A stretch of 33,585 nt of DNA from an uncultured Spirochaetota bacterium (GCA_937873275.1 CALMRC010000164.1:1-33585), one strand, 5' to 3'. Shown: positions 15,437-23,027, counted from the first letter of the stretch. The notes: generated by a model from the sequence alone, not told the origin. Numbers and translations are program-made.

Positions 15437-15928
15437 GTGTAGTCCTTGCGGTCCCCCGCTCTGCGGCCGGGGACTCTCGTGAAATTCCGTCCCGACGGAT
15501 CGGGACGTTCGAGGATCTTTTCTTTGCATGTGCTTCTTGGAAGAGGGGAGAGCGGCTCATCGACGTCGGGGAAAGGGAAGGGCGAGCGGAGCGGCGCAGG
15601 GGTGGCATGCGAGAATGCGCGCGCGAAGCGGTCGATTCGTTCCTTAAATCCAACAGTTCAGTTTCCGTTCAAGCTACTCTTCGTACGAATTCGTGCAGAG
15701 AAGAAGATCATTCTCCTGGTATACCATCGCACGACGGCGCCGTATACCACGGTGAACCATACACCGCTTTTGTCGGCTCGTCAAGGTCCGTTCTCGAGCC
15801 TTTTGATGGCCGGCTTTTTTTATTCGATTACTCATGATAATCTCACCCCGCCCTGACCCGCCCGGGAGAGACTATGCCGCCCCCGGCATGGGGACGGAGA
15901 TTCCGCGGCGGCCCCGCGAGGAGGTTCG
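15437..15928. other. 492-nt gene-free divergent spacer between the RRM gene and the PlsC-like gene
   Basis: I see no convincing gene here. It contains a perfect 8-bp hairpin (15488-15495 with 15500-15507) that would lie in the RRM leader. It also has a perfect palindrome TGGTATACCA (about 15718-15727), followed by two related GTATACCA/CCATACAC boxes up to about 15770. These look like an operator cluster. A 7-T run lies near 15815-15821 and a GATAAT -10-like box is at 15836-15841. The 15640-15850 part is much less GC-rich than the flanks. Confidence 0.5.
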
Positions 15929-17197
15929 ATGCCCGAGTGGTACCAGGACGCGGCGTGGAGGATCCTCCGGTCTACCCGGGGCCGGGATCTCCGTGCCCGG
16001 TACAACGTCTCCGCCCTCTTCCGGGATCCGGAACCCCGGGAATCCTACGTCCTCTTGGCCAACCACGCCCATCGACGGGACCCCTGGGTCATCGGATCCC
16101 TTCTTACCCGTACGATCCGGTATATGGCGAACCTGGAAGGAACCAACCCCGCGAAGGCCGTCTTCGCGGACCTGGTGGGGGCCTACGGGAAGCGCAAGGG
16201 AGCCCCGGACTACGCCGCCCTCAAGCGGACCCTGGACCTGGGCCGCGCCGGGGAGACCCTGGGGATCTTCCCCGAGGGGGACCGTTCCTGGGACGGCCGG
16301 CCGGCATCCCCTCGCCCGGGCCTGGGCAAGCTCCTCCGGGTCCTGGGCCTTCCCGTGCTCCTGGCCCGACAGGAAGGCTCCTACCTGACCGGCCCCCGGT
16401 GGGCCGAGCGGGAACGGCGGGGGCGCTGGACCGTCGAGTTCCGGGTGCTGTCCCGGGAGCGGGTCCTGGAAGAGGACCCCCCCGTACTCGAATCGGAGAT
16501 CCGGTCCATCCTGGCCGAGGACGACCTGCGGGAACCCGCCCTCCGGCCGGTGCGGTTCGAGTGCCCGGAGCCCGCAGCCGGGATCGGCCGCCTGCTCTGG
16601 CTGTGTCCCTCCTGCGGCGGCGAGGATGTCCTGGGTGGCGCCGGGGATCGGATAACCTGCCGGGCCTGCGGCGCGGCCTGGACCGTCGACGGGAACCAGC
16701 GCCTGGCCGGGGGACCGGCCGGGACGGACTACTCGGACCTTCGGGACTGGACGGACTTCCAGCGGGCCCGGCTCGCGGAGAGGATCCGCTCTGCGGAGCC
16801 GGTCGGAGGTTCGCCGGGCCTCGGCGCCCCGGAACCCGGCGCCCCGGCACCGGATCCCCGGGCCGTGGGGGCCGCCCTGCCCGGCTCGGAGGGCCGGAAG
16901 GCCGTCGTGTCCTCCGGGGACGTGGAACTGAGGAAACGGACGGGCCGGGGGACCGGGACCTTCGGCCGGGGTCGGCTGGAGCTCTTCCGGGACGCCCTGG
17001 TATTCCGCCCGGCTGGAGGCGGGAATCCGGCGGCCTTCGATCCGCTCCGGGTCCGGTATTTCGTGGACAATTTCAACAACTACTGCGAATATTCCTACGG
17101 AAGCGGCCGGTATCGGCTGCTTTTCCGGGGCGGAAACGCCTTCAAGTGGATCGAAGCCCTGGAAACGCTCCGGGGCGGCGGAGGAGAATCGACATGA
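15929..17197 (+). CDS. PlsC-type acyltransferase with an internal zinc ribbon
   Basis: The 422-aa product has an N-terminal glycerolipid acyltransferase domain. The catalytic HX4D box is at His46-Asp51 (NHAHRRD) and the FPEG glycerol-phosphate motif is at 114-117 (FPEGDRSWDG). This predicts transfer of an acyl chain to lysophosphatidate or a similar lysolipid at the inner membrane. Unusually for the family, residues 226-247 form a CPSC/CRAC zinc ribbon. A further domain of about 150 aa, which I do not recognise, follows. Typical PlsC proteins are about 240 aa and lack these parts. GAGGAGG lies 6 nt before ATG 15929. The end overlaps the next acyltransferase gene by ATGA. Confidence 0.82.
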   Translation: MPEWYQDAAWRILRSTRGRDLRARYNVSALFRDPEPRESYVLLANHAHRRDPWVIGSLLTRTIRYMANLEGTNPAKAVFADLVGAYGKRKGAPDYAALKRTLDLGRAGETLGIFPEGDRSWDGRPASPRPGLGKLLRVLGLPVLLARQEGSYLTGPRWAERERRGRWTVEFRVLSRERVLEEDPPVLESEIRSILAEDDLREPALRPVRFECPEPAAGIGRLLWLCPSCGGEDVLGGAGDRITCRACGAAWTVDGNQRLAGGPAGTDYSDLRDWTDFQRARLAERIRSAEPVGGSPGLGAPEPGAPAPDPRAVGAALPGSEGRKAVVSSGDVELRKRTGRGTGTFGRGRLELFRDALVFRPAGGGNPAAFDPLRVRYFVDNFNNYCEYSYGSGRYRLLFRGGNAFKWIEALETLRGGGGEST

Positions 17198-18078
17198 GCC
17201 TTTCCAGGTTCCTTCAGAGCGGGTTCATGCCCCTTTTCGTGCGCTGGGCGCCTTCCGGCCTCGGCCGGGCCGTGTTCCAATTCCTGGGCAAGCTGTACTA
17301 CAATTTCGCGAACCGCCGGGAGCGCCGCCTCATCCGGCGCAACGTCCGGGACATGCTGCGGACCGCCTGGAACAAGGAAGGCGGGACCGTCACCGGCGAG
17401 GTCTTCGAGGGGATCTTCGACCATTACTTCGAGAAGCTCCTCTTGGCCTCCAAGCCCGCGAATTACCTGGAGAAGTTTCTGCGCCGCCGGGTCGCCCTGG
17501 TCCACGAGGACGTGATCCGCCGCTCCCAGGAGCGCGGGAAGGGAACCCTCCTGGTCACGGCCCACTGGGGAGCGGAGGAGTTGATCCCCGCCATCCTCTA
17601 CCTTCGGGGCTATCCGGTGACCGTCATCCTGGAGACCGCGACGGAGCAACTCCGGAAGATCCTGGAAACCCAGACCGCGGGGCGGGACGTGGAGCTCCTG
17701 TTCGCCTCGGATCCCGAGGGCGTCCTGGGGCGCATCCTGGACGCCCTGTCCCGGGGGCGGGTCCTGGTGACCCAGTGCGACGAGGTGGACGCCTGGCGCC
17801 GGAGGAGGAACCGCACCATCCAGCTCTTCGGCCACACCCTCTTCTTCGACCACACCCTGGACTTCATCGCCCACCGGTCCGGCGCCTCCGTCGCCGCAGT
17901 GTTCTGCCGCCGGTTCCCGGGCCTGCGGTATCGGCTTATCTGCGAGGAGATCGCCCCGGACGGGGCCGCGGCCCACGACGTGGCCAAGCGCTCCCTGTCC
18001 CTCTGGGAGAGGTACACCCTGGAGGCCCCGGAGCAGTGGCACCAGTGGAAGAAGTGGGCGGAGATGAAGGTCATTTAG
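17194..18078 (+). CDS. LpxL/HtrB-family lysophospholipid acyltransferase
   Basis: The 294-aa product has the HtrB/LpxL-type HX4E box at His124-Glu129 (VTAHWGAEE). It follows a membrane-associating N-terminus, and a CDEVDAWRRRRNRTIQLFG region follows it. The family acylates lipid A or other glycolipids at the cytoplasmic face of the inner membrane; PatA- and NltS-type relatives act on other lipids. The acceptor lipid here is unknown. Start ATG 17194 overlaps the stop of the PlsC-type gene, so two different acyltransferases are made together. This is consistent with a shared lipid pathway. The stop codon lies inside a long palindrome. Confidence 0.82.
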   Translation: MSLSRFLQSGFMPLFVRWAPSGLGRAVFQFLGKLYYNFANRRERRLIRRNVRDMLRTAWNKEGGTVTGEVFEGIFDHYFEKLLLASKPANYLEKFLRRRVALVHEDVIRRSQERGKGTLLVTAHWGAEELIPAILYLRGYPVTVILETATEQLRKILETQTAGRDVELLFASDPEGVLGRILDALSRGRVLVTQCDEVDAWRRRRNRTIQLFGHTLFFDHTLDFIAHRSGASVAAVFCRRFPGLRYRLICEEIAPDGAAAHDVAKRSLSLWERYTLEAPEQWHQWKKWAEMKVI

Positions 18079-18112
18079 CGATCGAGAAGCGAACGCTTCT
18101 CGATCGCTAAAT
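18073..18112. repeat. 40-nt perfect palindrome overlapping the acyltransferase stop codon
   Basis: A 19-bp perfect stem (18073-18091 with 18094-18112) encloses only AA. It begins inside the last two codons of the LpxL-like gene. No T-run follows on either strand, so it is not a standard terminator. It may be an RNA 3'-end hairpin or a mobile palindromic repeat. Confidence 0.8.
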
Positions 18113-18115
18113 ATT

Positions 18116-18150
18116 CGCTATCCCGGATCCCACGGGGATCCGGGATAGCG
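18116..18150. repeat. Second long palindrome, 3 nt after the first
   Basis: A 16-bp perfect stem (18116-18131 with 18135-18150) has an ACG loop. Its arm ends resemble the first palindrome (TAGCG), but the core sequence differs. Confidence 0.8.
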
Positions 18151-18214
18151 GCTGCCCAGAACAAGGTTTCCCGGAGGCGAATAGGATTCGGCAAACCGTC
18201 TGCCCCGGATAGGG

Positions 18215-18244
18215 TTCTCCGTGTCCTCCGTGACCTCCGTGGTT
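18215..18244. repeat. Dispersed CACGGAG 9-bp-period repeat copy
   Basis: TTCTCCGTG TCCTCCGTG ACCTCCGTG GTT has a 9-nt period. Its reverse complement reads ACCACGGAG GTCACGGAG GACACGGAG. Related copies lie at 19247-19264 and on both arms of the 31106-31341 element. It sits just upstream of the fecR promoter. Confidence 0.7.
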
Positions 18245-18275
18245 GAATCTAGAAAAGGCCATCGGGTCAAATTCT

Positions 18276-18303
18276 TTGCGGTTCCGCGGTTTCGCGATAT
18301 ACT
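18276..18303 (+). promoter_or_regulatory. fecR-like gene promoter
   Basis: TTGCGG (18276-18281), 16 nt, then TATACT (18298-18303) lies 7 nt before ATG 18311. No Shine-Dalgarno sequence is present in the 25 nt upstream. Confidence 0.6.
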
Positions 18304-18310
18304 TCTATAC

Positions 18311-19237
18311 ATGAAAGCGAAGTTGTTCCTGTTGGTGTTCGCGGGTTGCGCCTTCCTGGCCGCCGCCCAGCCCGTCGTGCAGGTGGACTGGGTCGAGGGC
18401 GTCGTGGAGCGCATGGTCGGGTCCGCCTGGCGTGCCGTCGACATCGGCGACAGCTTCGGGACGGACACCACCCTGAGGCTGGCCAAGGGAGCCAACGCGG
18501 AGCTGACGTCCGGCGGCGTGCACGTTCGCCTGCTGGCTCCCGGGACGTACAAGCTCGCCGACGCCTTCGCCAAGGCCAAGGGCGGGTCCCCGGCCTCGGA
18601 TGCGGCGGCCAAGATCGCCAAGCTGGCCGGCAAGGGCGACTACAACCTGGTGACGTCCACGACGGCGGGCGTCCGGGGGGATCTCCAGTCCGGGGCGCCT
18701 CCGGCCAGCCTCCAGTGGGACGAGGGGCTGGATCCCGCGTCCGCGGGTTCCGGCGGATCCGACGGTACCGACGAGGATCCCTACTCCCCGGTGATCGCCC
18801 TATTCAGCCAGGGGAACTACCAGCAAGCCACGAAGAGCGCCCGGGATCTCCGGCTGTCCGCGGCGCCCCAGGCCTCCTTCCGGTCCGCCTATTGGGAAGC
18901 CGCCTCCTTCTTCGCCCAGGGCCTCGCCCTTCCGGCCATACGGACCCTCGAGAAGGCGGAGCCGGATCCCGCGGCCCCGGAGTACCGGGCCGCGGACTTC
19001 CTGGCCGCCCGGATCTGGATGGAGCTGTCCGAGTGGGAGAAGGCCCTGGCCTCCCTGAACCGCTACGGCGCTCCGGACGCTCCCCTGGGAGACCGCCAGG
19101 CGTCCTTGCTCCTGGCCTCGGTTTGCTACGATTCCCTCAAGAAGAAGGCGGACTCCCGGAAAGCCCTGGAAGCCGCCCGGGACCTGGATCCCTCCAGCGA
19201 CCTGGGCAAGGAAGCCGCCGCGCGATTGGGGAAGTGA
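18311..19237 (+). CDS. FecR-domain exported protein with TPR-like C-terminus
   Basis: The 308-aa product starts with a signal peptide (MKAKLFLLVFAGCAFLAAAQ). A FecR-like domain follows (about residues 22-115). It has DWVEGVVERMVGSAWRAVDIGDSF, then LRLAKGANAELTSGGVHVRLLAPGTYKL. The mature part continues with an acidic linker and helical repeats of TPR character from about residue 160 to the end. Proteins like this are periplasmic or surface scaffolds. A partner sigma or anti-sigma gene typical of true FecR signalling is absent here, so iron sensing should not be assumed. I use Met 18311 because the signal peptide and promoter fit it. The longer frame (from 18221) starts inside the dispersed repeat. 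Confidence 0.78.
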   Translation: MKAKLFLLVFAGCAFLAAAQPVVQVDWVEGVVERMVGSAWRAVDIGDSFGTDTTLRLAKGANAELTSGGVHVRLLAPGTYKLADAFAKAKGGSPASDAAAKIAKLAGKGDYNLVTSTTAGVRGDLQSGAPPASLQWDEGLDPASAGSGGSDGTDEDPYSPVIALFSQGNYQQATKSARDLRLSAAPQASFRSAYWEAASFFAQGLALPAIRTLEKAEPDPAAPEYRAADFLAARIWMELSEWEKALASLNRYGAPDAPLGDRQASLLLASVCYDSLKKKADSRKALEAARDLDPSSDLGKEAAARLGK

Positions 19238-19262
19238 TTATTCCGGAATCACCACGGAGAGC

Positions 19263-19296
19263 ACAAAAAAGGACGGCCTCGGCCGTCCTTTTTTGT
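19263..19296. terminator. Bidirectional terminator between fecR-like gene and liv operon
   Basis: A 15-bp stem (19263-19277 with 19282-19296) has an A6 run on the left arm and a T6 run on the right. It can stop transcription from both converging units. The truncated dispersed repeat abuts its left edge. Confidence 0.85.
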
Positions 19297-19399
19297 GGCA
19301 ACGAAGCCCTGAGGGCTTCGTCGAGCTTCACGAAAATCCGGCCTCGGCCGCCCTTTTTTATGGCAACGAAGCCCTGAGGGCTTCGTCGAGCTTCATGAA
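19274..19399. repeat. 65-bp direct tandem duplication of a hairpin cassette
   Basis: 19274-19334 is repeated at 19339-19399 with few differences. Each unit has the GGCCTCGGCC/T-run terminator core and a second hairpin (CGAAGCCC-TGA-GGGCTTCG). Confidence 0.8.
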
Positions 19400-19463
19400 T
19401 ACCTGATCTCGACAGTAGAGATGAGGCTCCTGCGGAAATTCGACGAACGCCGGTTCGTCGCTG

Positions 19464-19490
19464 CAAGGACGGCCGCTACGGCCGTCCTTG
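19464..19490 (-). terminator. Hairpin whose loop is the livF stop codon
   Basis: A perfect 12-bp stem (19464-19475 with 19479-19490) has a loop that is exactly the TAG stop codon of livF (19476-19478). Its core AAGGACGGCC/GGCCGTCCTT matches the terminator at 19263-19296. No T-run follows. Confidence 0.75.
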
Positions 19491-20198
19491 CGCGGCTTCC
19501 CCCAGATACGCCGACCGCACCTTGTCGTCCGCCAGGAGTTCCTTCCCCGGCCCTTCCAGGGTGATCCGTCCGGTTTCCAGGACGTAGGCGTAGTCCGCGA
19601 CCTCCAGGGCCGCCTTCGCGTTCTGCTCCACCAGCAGGACCGTGGTCCCCGCCTTGTTGATCTGTCGGACGATGTCGAAGATCATCTTGACGATGAGGGG
19701 TGCCAGGCCCAGGGAGGGCTCGTCCATCATGAGCAGTGCGGGCCGGGTCATCAGGGCCCGGGCCACGGCCAGCATCTGCTGTTCGCCGCCGGACAGGGTG
19801 CCCCCCTTCTGCTTCATCCGCTCCTTGAGGCGGGGGAAGAGCCCGAAGACCATCTCCCGGTCCGCGGCGACCCCGGTCTTGTCGTTCCGGGAAAAGGCCC
19901 CCAGGGCGATGTTCTCGTCCACCGTCAGGTTGGGGAAGATCCGCCGTCCCTCGGGCACCAGGACCACCCCCTTCTGGACGATGTCCTTCACGGGACGGCC
20001 CGTGAGGGGCTCGCCGTTCCAGGAAACGGAGCCCGAGGAGGGTTTCACCAGGCCGACGACGGCCTTGAGGGTCGTGCTCTTCCCGGCCCCGTTGGCTCCG
20101 ATCAGGGTCACGATCTTTCCGTCCGCGACTTCCAGGTTGATGCCCTGCAGGGCGTGGATGCCTCCGTAATGCACGGAGAGGTTTTCGATCTTGAGCAT
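19476..20198 (-). CDS. livF: Branched-chain amino-acid ABC transporter ATPase LivF
   Basis: The 240-aa product is the second ATPase of a HAAT-type importer for leucine/isoleucine/valine or related amino acids or amides. Walker A is GANGAGKST, the ABC signature is LSGGEQQMLAVARAL, Walker B is LLMMDEPSLGLAP, and the switch region is VLLVEQNAK. The Q-rich EQQ signature and EPSLGLAP are typical of LivF rather than LivG. The ATG overlaps the livG stop by 1 nt (TGATG). It is the last gene of the operon, and its stop codon lies in a hairpin loop. Confidence 0.95.
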   Translation of the reverse strand: MLKIENLSVHYGGIHALQGINLEVADGKIVTLIGANGAGKSTTLKAVVGLVKPSSGSVSWNGEPLTGRPVKDIVQKGVVLVPEGRRIFPNLTVDENIALGAFSRNDKTGVAADREMVFGLFPRLKERMKQKGGTLSGGEQQMLAVARALMTRPALLMMDEPSLGLAPLIVKMIFDIVRQINKAGTTVLLVEQNAKAALEVADYAYVLETGRITLEGPGKELLADDKVRSAYLGEAAQGRP

Positions 20199-20953
20199 CA
20201 GTCCACCCCCAGGTAGGCTTCGATGACCTTGGGATTCTTCTGGATCTCCTCGGGAGTACCGTGCGCGATGGTGACCCCGTAGTCCAGGACGTACATCCGG
20301 GAGCAGACCCCCATGACCACCTGCATGTGGTGCTCGATGAGCAGGATGGTTAGGTCGTAGGCGTCCCGGATGTGGACGATGAAGTCCATGAGCTCCAGGG
20401 ACTCCTGGGGGTTCATCCCCGCCGCGGGTTCGTCCAGGAGGAGCAGGGAGGGCTTGGTGGCCAGGGCCCGCACGATCTCCAGCCGTCTCTGCTTGCCGTA
20501 GGGGAGGGAGACCGCCGACTCCGAAGCCGCGTCCGCCAGGCCCACGGACTCCAGGAGCGACATCGCGAACTCGTGGGCTTCCCGGTTCTTCCGGAGGTAT
20601 CCGGGGGTGTGGAGCGTCGAGGTGAAGAAATTCACGCCCATCCGGAGGTGGCAGGCCACCAGCACGTTCTCCAGGACGTTCATGTCCTTGAACAGGCGGA
20701 TGTTCTGGAAGGTCCGCGCGATGCCCAGGTCGGTGATCCTGTGGGGCGGGGCTCCCGTCACGTCCTTGCCCCGGAAGGAGATCCGGCCCTCGGTGGGCGT
20801 GTAGACCCCGGTGATCATGTTGAAGGCGGTGGTCTTGCCCGCGCCGTTCGGCCCGATCAGGCCGACGATCTCGTTCTTCTCGATCTCCATGTTGAGGTCC
20901 GCCACCGCGGTGAGGCCCCCGAAGCGCATGGTCATGCTCTCGGTCCGAAGCAT
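20198..20953 (-). CDS. livG: Branched-chain amino-acid ABC transporter ATPase LivG
   Basis: The 251-aa product has Walker A GPNGAGKTT followed by FNMITGVYTPTEG. The LivG-type block GIARTFQNIRLFKDMNVLENVLVA follows. A degenerate signature LPYGKQRRLEIVRALA takes the place of LSGGQ, as is usual in LivG. Walker B is LLLLDEPAAGMNP and the switch is LIEHHMQVVM. It pairs with LivF as the nucleotide-binding dimer under LivH/LivM. It is coupled by 1-nt TGATG overlaps on both sides. Confidence 0.95.
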   Translation of the reverse strand: MLRTESMTMRFGGLTAVADLNMEIEKNEIVGLIGPNGAGKTTAFNMITGVYTPTEGRISFRGKDVTGAPPHRITDLGIARTFQNIRLFKDMNVLENVLVACHLRMGVNFFTSTLHTPGYLRKNREAHEFAMSLLESVGLADAASESAVSLPYGKQRRLEIVRALATKPSLLLLDEPAAGMNPQESLELMDFIVHIRDAYDLTILLIEHHMQVVMGVCSRMYVLDYGVTIAHGTPEEIQKNPKVIEAYLGVD

Positions 20954-22023
20954 CAGAGTCCTCCCTTCCCGCCGGACTTGCGGCGCGGCAGGAGGCCCGC
21001 GGCGGAAAACATGTCCCAGGAGAATTCCTTGGTTCCCATGAGACCCTTCTGTCTATAGAGCACGACGATCATGAGCAGGAGCGAGAAGATCACCATGCGC
21101 AGGCCCGGCAGGCCGTTGGTCTTGATGAACAGGAAGTCCATCGGCATGTCCAGGAAGCGCAGGGCCTCCATGAGCACGGTCACGATGATGGCCGCGAGCA
21201 CCGACCCCGTGATGGAGCCGTTCCCGCCCAGGACGACGATCAGCAGGATGTTGAAGGTCAGGGTCAGGATGAACATCTTGGGGTCGATGGTCGTGATCAT
21301 GTGGCCCAGCAGGGCCCCTCCGACCCCGGCGAAGAAGGAGGAGGTGACGAAGGAGACGATCTTGACCCGGGCCACGTGGACGCCCATGGCCTCCGCGGCC
21401 ACCTCGTCATCCCGGACGGCCTTCATGGTCCGCCCGTAGCTCGACCGGAGCAGGAGGACCAGGAACAGGACCGTGAAGGCCGCGCAGCCCCAGACGACCC
21501 AGGTGGTGGAGTACTTGGGGATGCCCTTCAGTCCCTGGGCGCCGTTGGTGAGGGTCTGGGCGTTGGTGATGAGGACCCGGATGATCTCGGAGAAGCCCAG
21601 GGTGGCGATGGCCAGGTAGTCGTCCCGGAGGCGCAGGACCGGGGCCCCGATCAGGAAGCCCACGAAGCCCGCCGCGGCTCCCGCCGCCAGGAGGGCCAGG
21701 AGGAAGGGGAGCTGGACGTCCTTGAGCCAGGGCACCACGGGAGCCAGGAAGAAGTTCATCTCCTTGAGGGAGGGGGACATGGTCAGCAGGGCGCTGACGT
21801 AGGCGCCCACGGCCATGAAGCCCGCGTGTCCCAGGGAGAAGAGCCCCGTGAACCCGTTCACCAGGTTCAGGGACAGGGCCAGGATGATGTAGATGGCCGA
21901 GAGATTCAGGATCCGCACGGCGAAGGGGCCTAGGAAGGCGTCCCCCGCGGCGATCAGCCCCGCCAGGGCCGCCAGGGCGACGGCGTTCCGGATCCAGGTC
22001 CGGGGAAAGGGTTTCTTTTCCAT
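20953..22023 (-). CDS. livM: Branched-chain amino-acid ABC transporter permease LivM
   Basis: The 356-aa integral membrane permease has the family blocks ALSLNLVNGFTGLFSLGHAGFMAVGAY, LRLRDDYLAIATLGFSEI, the coupling-helix segment YGRTMKAVRDDEVAAEAMGV, and GGNGSITGSVLAA. The start at ATG 22023 (MEKKPFPRTW) lies 2 nt after the livH stop. The frame remains open further upstream but there it is livH shadow. A Lys/Arg/Gly-rich cytoplasmic tail ends the protein. Confidence 0.94.
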   Translation of the reverse strand: MEKKPFPRTWIRNAVALAALAGLIAAGDAFLGPFAVRILNLSAIYIILALSLNLVNGFTGLFSLGHAGFMAVGAYVSALLTMSPSLKEMNFFLAPVVPWLKDVQLPFLLALLAAGAAAGFVGFLIGAPVLRLRDDYLAIATLGFSEIIRVLITNAQTLTNGAQGLKGIPKYSTTWVVWGCAAFTVLFLVLLLRSSYGRTMKAVRDDEVAAEAMGVHVARVKIVSFVTSSFFAGVGGALLGHMITTIDPKMFILTLTFNILLIVVLGGNGSITGSVLAAIIVTVLMEALRFLDMPMDFLFIKTNGLPGLRMVIFSLLLMIVVLYRQKGLMGTKEFSWDMFSAAGLLPRRKSGGKGGL

Positions 22024-22025
22024 GG

Positions 22026-22919
22026 CTACACCTTCACCGTCTGGGCCTTGCCCAGCAATCCCGCGGGCTTGACCAGGAGCACCACGATCAGGAGCACGAA
22101 GGCGAAGGCGTCCCGGTATCCGGTCAGCTCCGGCAGGAAGGCCACGATCATGATCTCGATGATCCCCAGGAGGAACCCGCCCAGGACCGCCCCGGAGATG
22201 TTCCCGATCCCGCCGATGACGGCGGCGATGAAGCACTTCAGTCCCGGCATCACGCCCATCAGGGGGTTCAACTGGGGGTATTTCATGGTCCACATGATGC
22301 CGCCCAGGCCCGCCAGGAGGGAGCCGATGCCGAAGGTGAAGGAGATGGTCTTGTTGACGTCCACGGCCATGAGCCGGGCCGCGTCCAGGTCCGTGGACAC
22401 CGCCCGCATGGCCAGCCCCGTCTTGGTCCGGTTCACGATCCACAGGAGCGCGAACAGCCCGGCGAAGGTGATGACGGGGATGAAGAGGCTGACCGAGAGG
22501 ATGGAGACGGAGCCGAATTTGACCACCGTGTCGAAGAGGGGGATGCTGGCGAAGCTCTTGGGCCGGCCCCCGAAGATCACGATGCCCAGGTTCTCGATCA
22601 GGAAGGAGGCGCCGATGGCGCTGATCATCACGGAGATCTTGGGGGAGTCCCGGAGGGGGCGGTAGGCGATCCGCTCCAGGCCCATCCCGAAGAGGGAGGT
22701 GAGGCCGATGGCCACGACGAAGGCGACCCACCAGGGCATGAGGAGCAGGGAGATCGCGTAGAACGCGAAATAGGGTCCCAGCATGAACACGTCGCCGTGG
22801 GCGAAGTTGATGAGCCGGAGGATGCCGTAGACCATCGTGTAGCCGATCGCAATCAGGGCGTACAGGCTCCCCAGGCTGAGCGCGTTGGCGAGTTGCTGGA
22901 AAAAGGTGGACAACTCCAT
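22026..22919 (-). CDS. livH: Branched-chain amino-acid ABC transporter permease LivH
   Basis: The 297-aa permease has the LivH start pattern (LANALSLGSLYALIAIGYTMVYGILRLINFAHGDVFMLGPY). It also has ERIAYRPLRDSPK, the coupling segment TGLAMRAVSTDLDAARLMAVDV, and GGIGNISGAVLGGFLLG. It forms the transmembrane pore with LivM. The start is ATG 22919 with AAGGA about 10 nt upstream. It follows livK after a 132-nt spacer with a strong hairpin, which would let livK mRNA exceed that of the membrane parts. Confidence 0.95.
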   Translation of the reverse strand: MELSTFFQQLANALSLGSLYALIAIGYTMVYGILRLINFAHGDVFMLGPYFAFYAISLLLMPWWVAFVVAIGLTSLFGMGLERIAYRPLRDSPKISVMISAIGASFLIENLGIVIFGGRPKSFASIPLFDTVVKFGSVSILSVSLFIPVITFAGLFALLWIVNRTKTGLAMRAVSTDLDAARLMAVDVNKTISFTFGIGSLLAGLGGIMWTMKYPQLNPLMGVMPGLKCFIAAVIGGIGNISGAVLGGFLLGIIEIMIVAFLPELTGYRDAFAFVLLIVVLLVKPAGLLGKAQTVKV

Positions 22920-23006
22920 GGTACGGATCCTTTTTCGGGCAGAATAAAAGGCCCGCGCCGGCGGCGCCCGATGGCGGTCCCGTAGCGCGGGCTGGTCACG
23001 GCCGGC

Positions 23007-23027
23007 CCGCCGGGAGATTCCCGGCGG
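23007..23027 (-). terminator. livK-livH intercistronic hairpin (partial terminator or mRNA stabiliser)
   Basis: A perfect 9-bp stem (23007-23015 with 23019-23027) has a 3-nt loop and lies 24 nt after the livK stop, with no T-run. Such hairpins after binding-protein genes usually raise the binding-protein:permease ratio. Confidence 0.6.

Noticed and set aside
15440-15860. Plus-strand ORFs of 76 and 136 aa in the RRM/PlsC spacer
   Set aside because: No ribosome site, no domain and no coding-like composition.
15918-15932. tRNA T-loop-like GGTTCGATGCC
   Set aside because: No matching acceptor stem or anticodon arm can be drawn around it; it is the ribosome-site region of the PlsC-type gene.
18311-19237. 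FecR iron-signalling system
   Set aside because: No FecI sigma factor or TonB receptor is adjacent, and the protein has a cleavable signal and TPR-like tail rather than the anti-sigma topology.
22024-22731. Upstream extension of the livM frame
   Set aside because: It lies wholly inside livH and translates to His/Arg/Gly/Pro-rich text; livM starts at ATG 22023 just after the livH stop.
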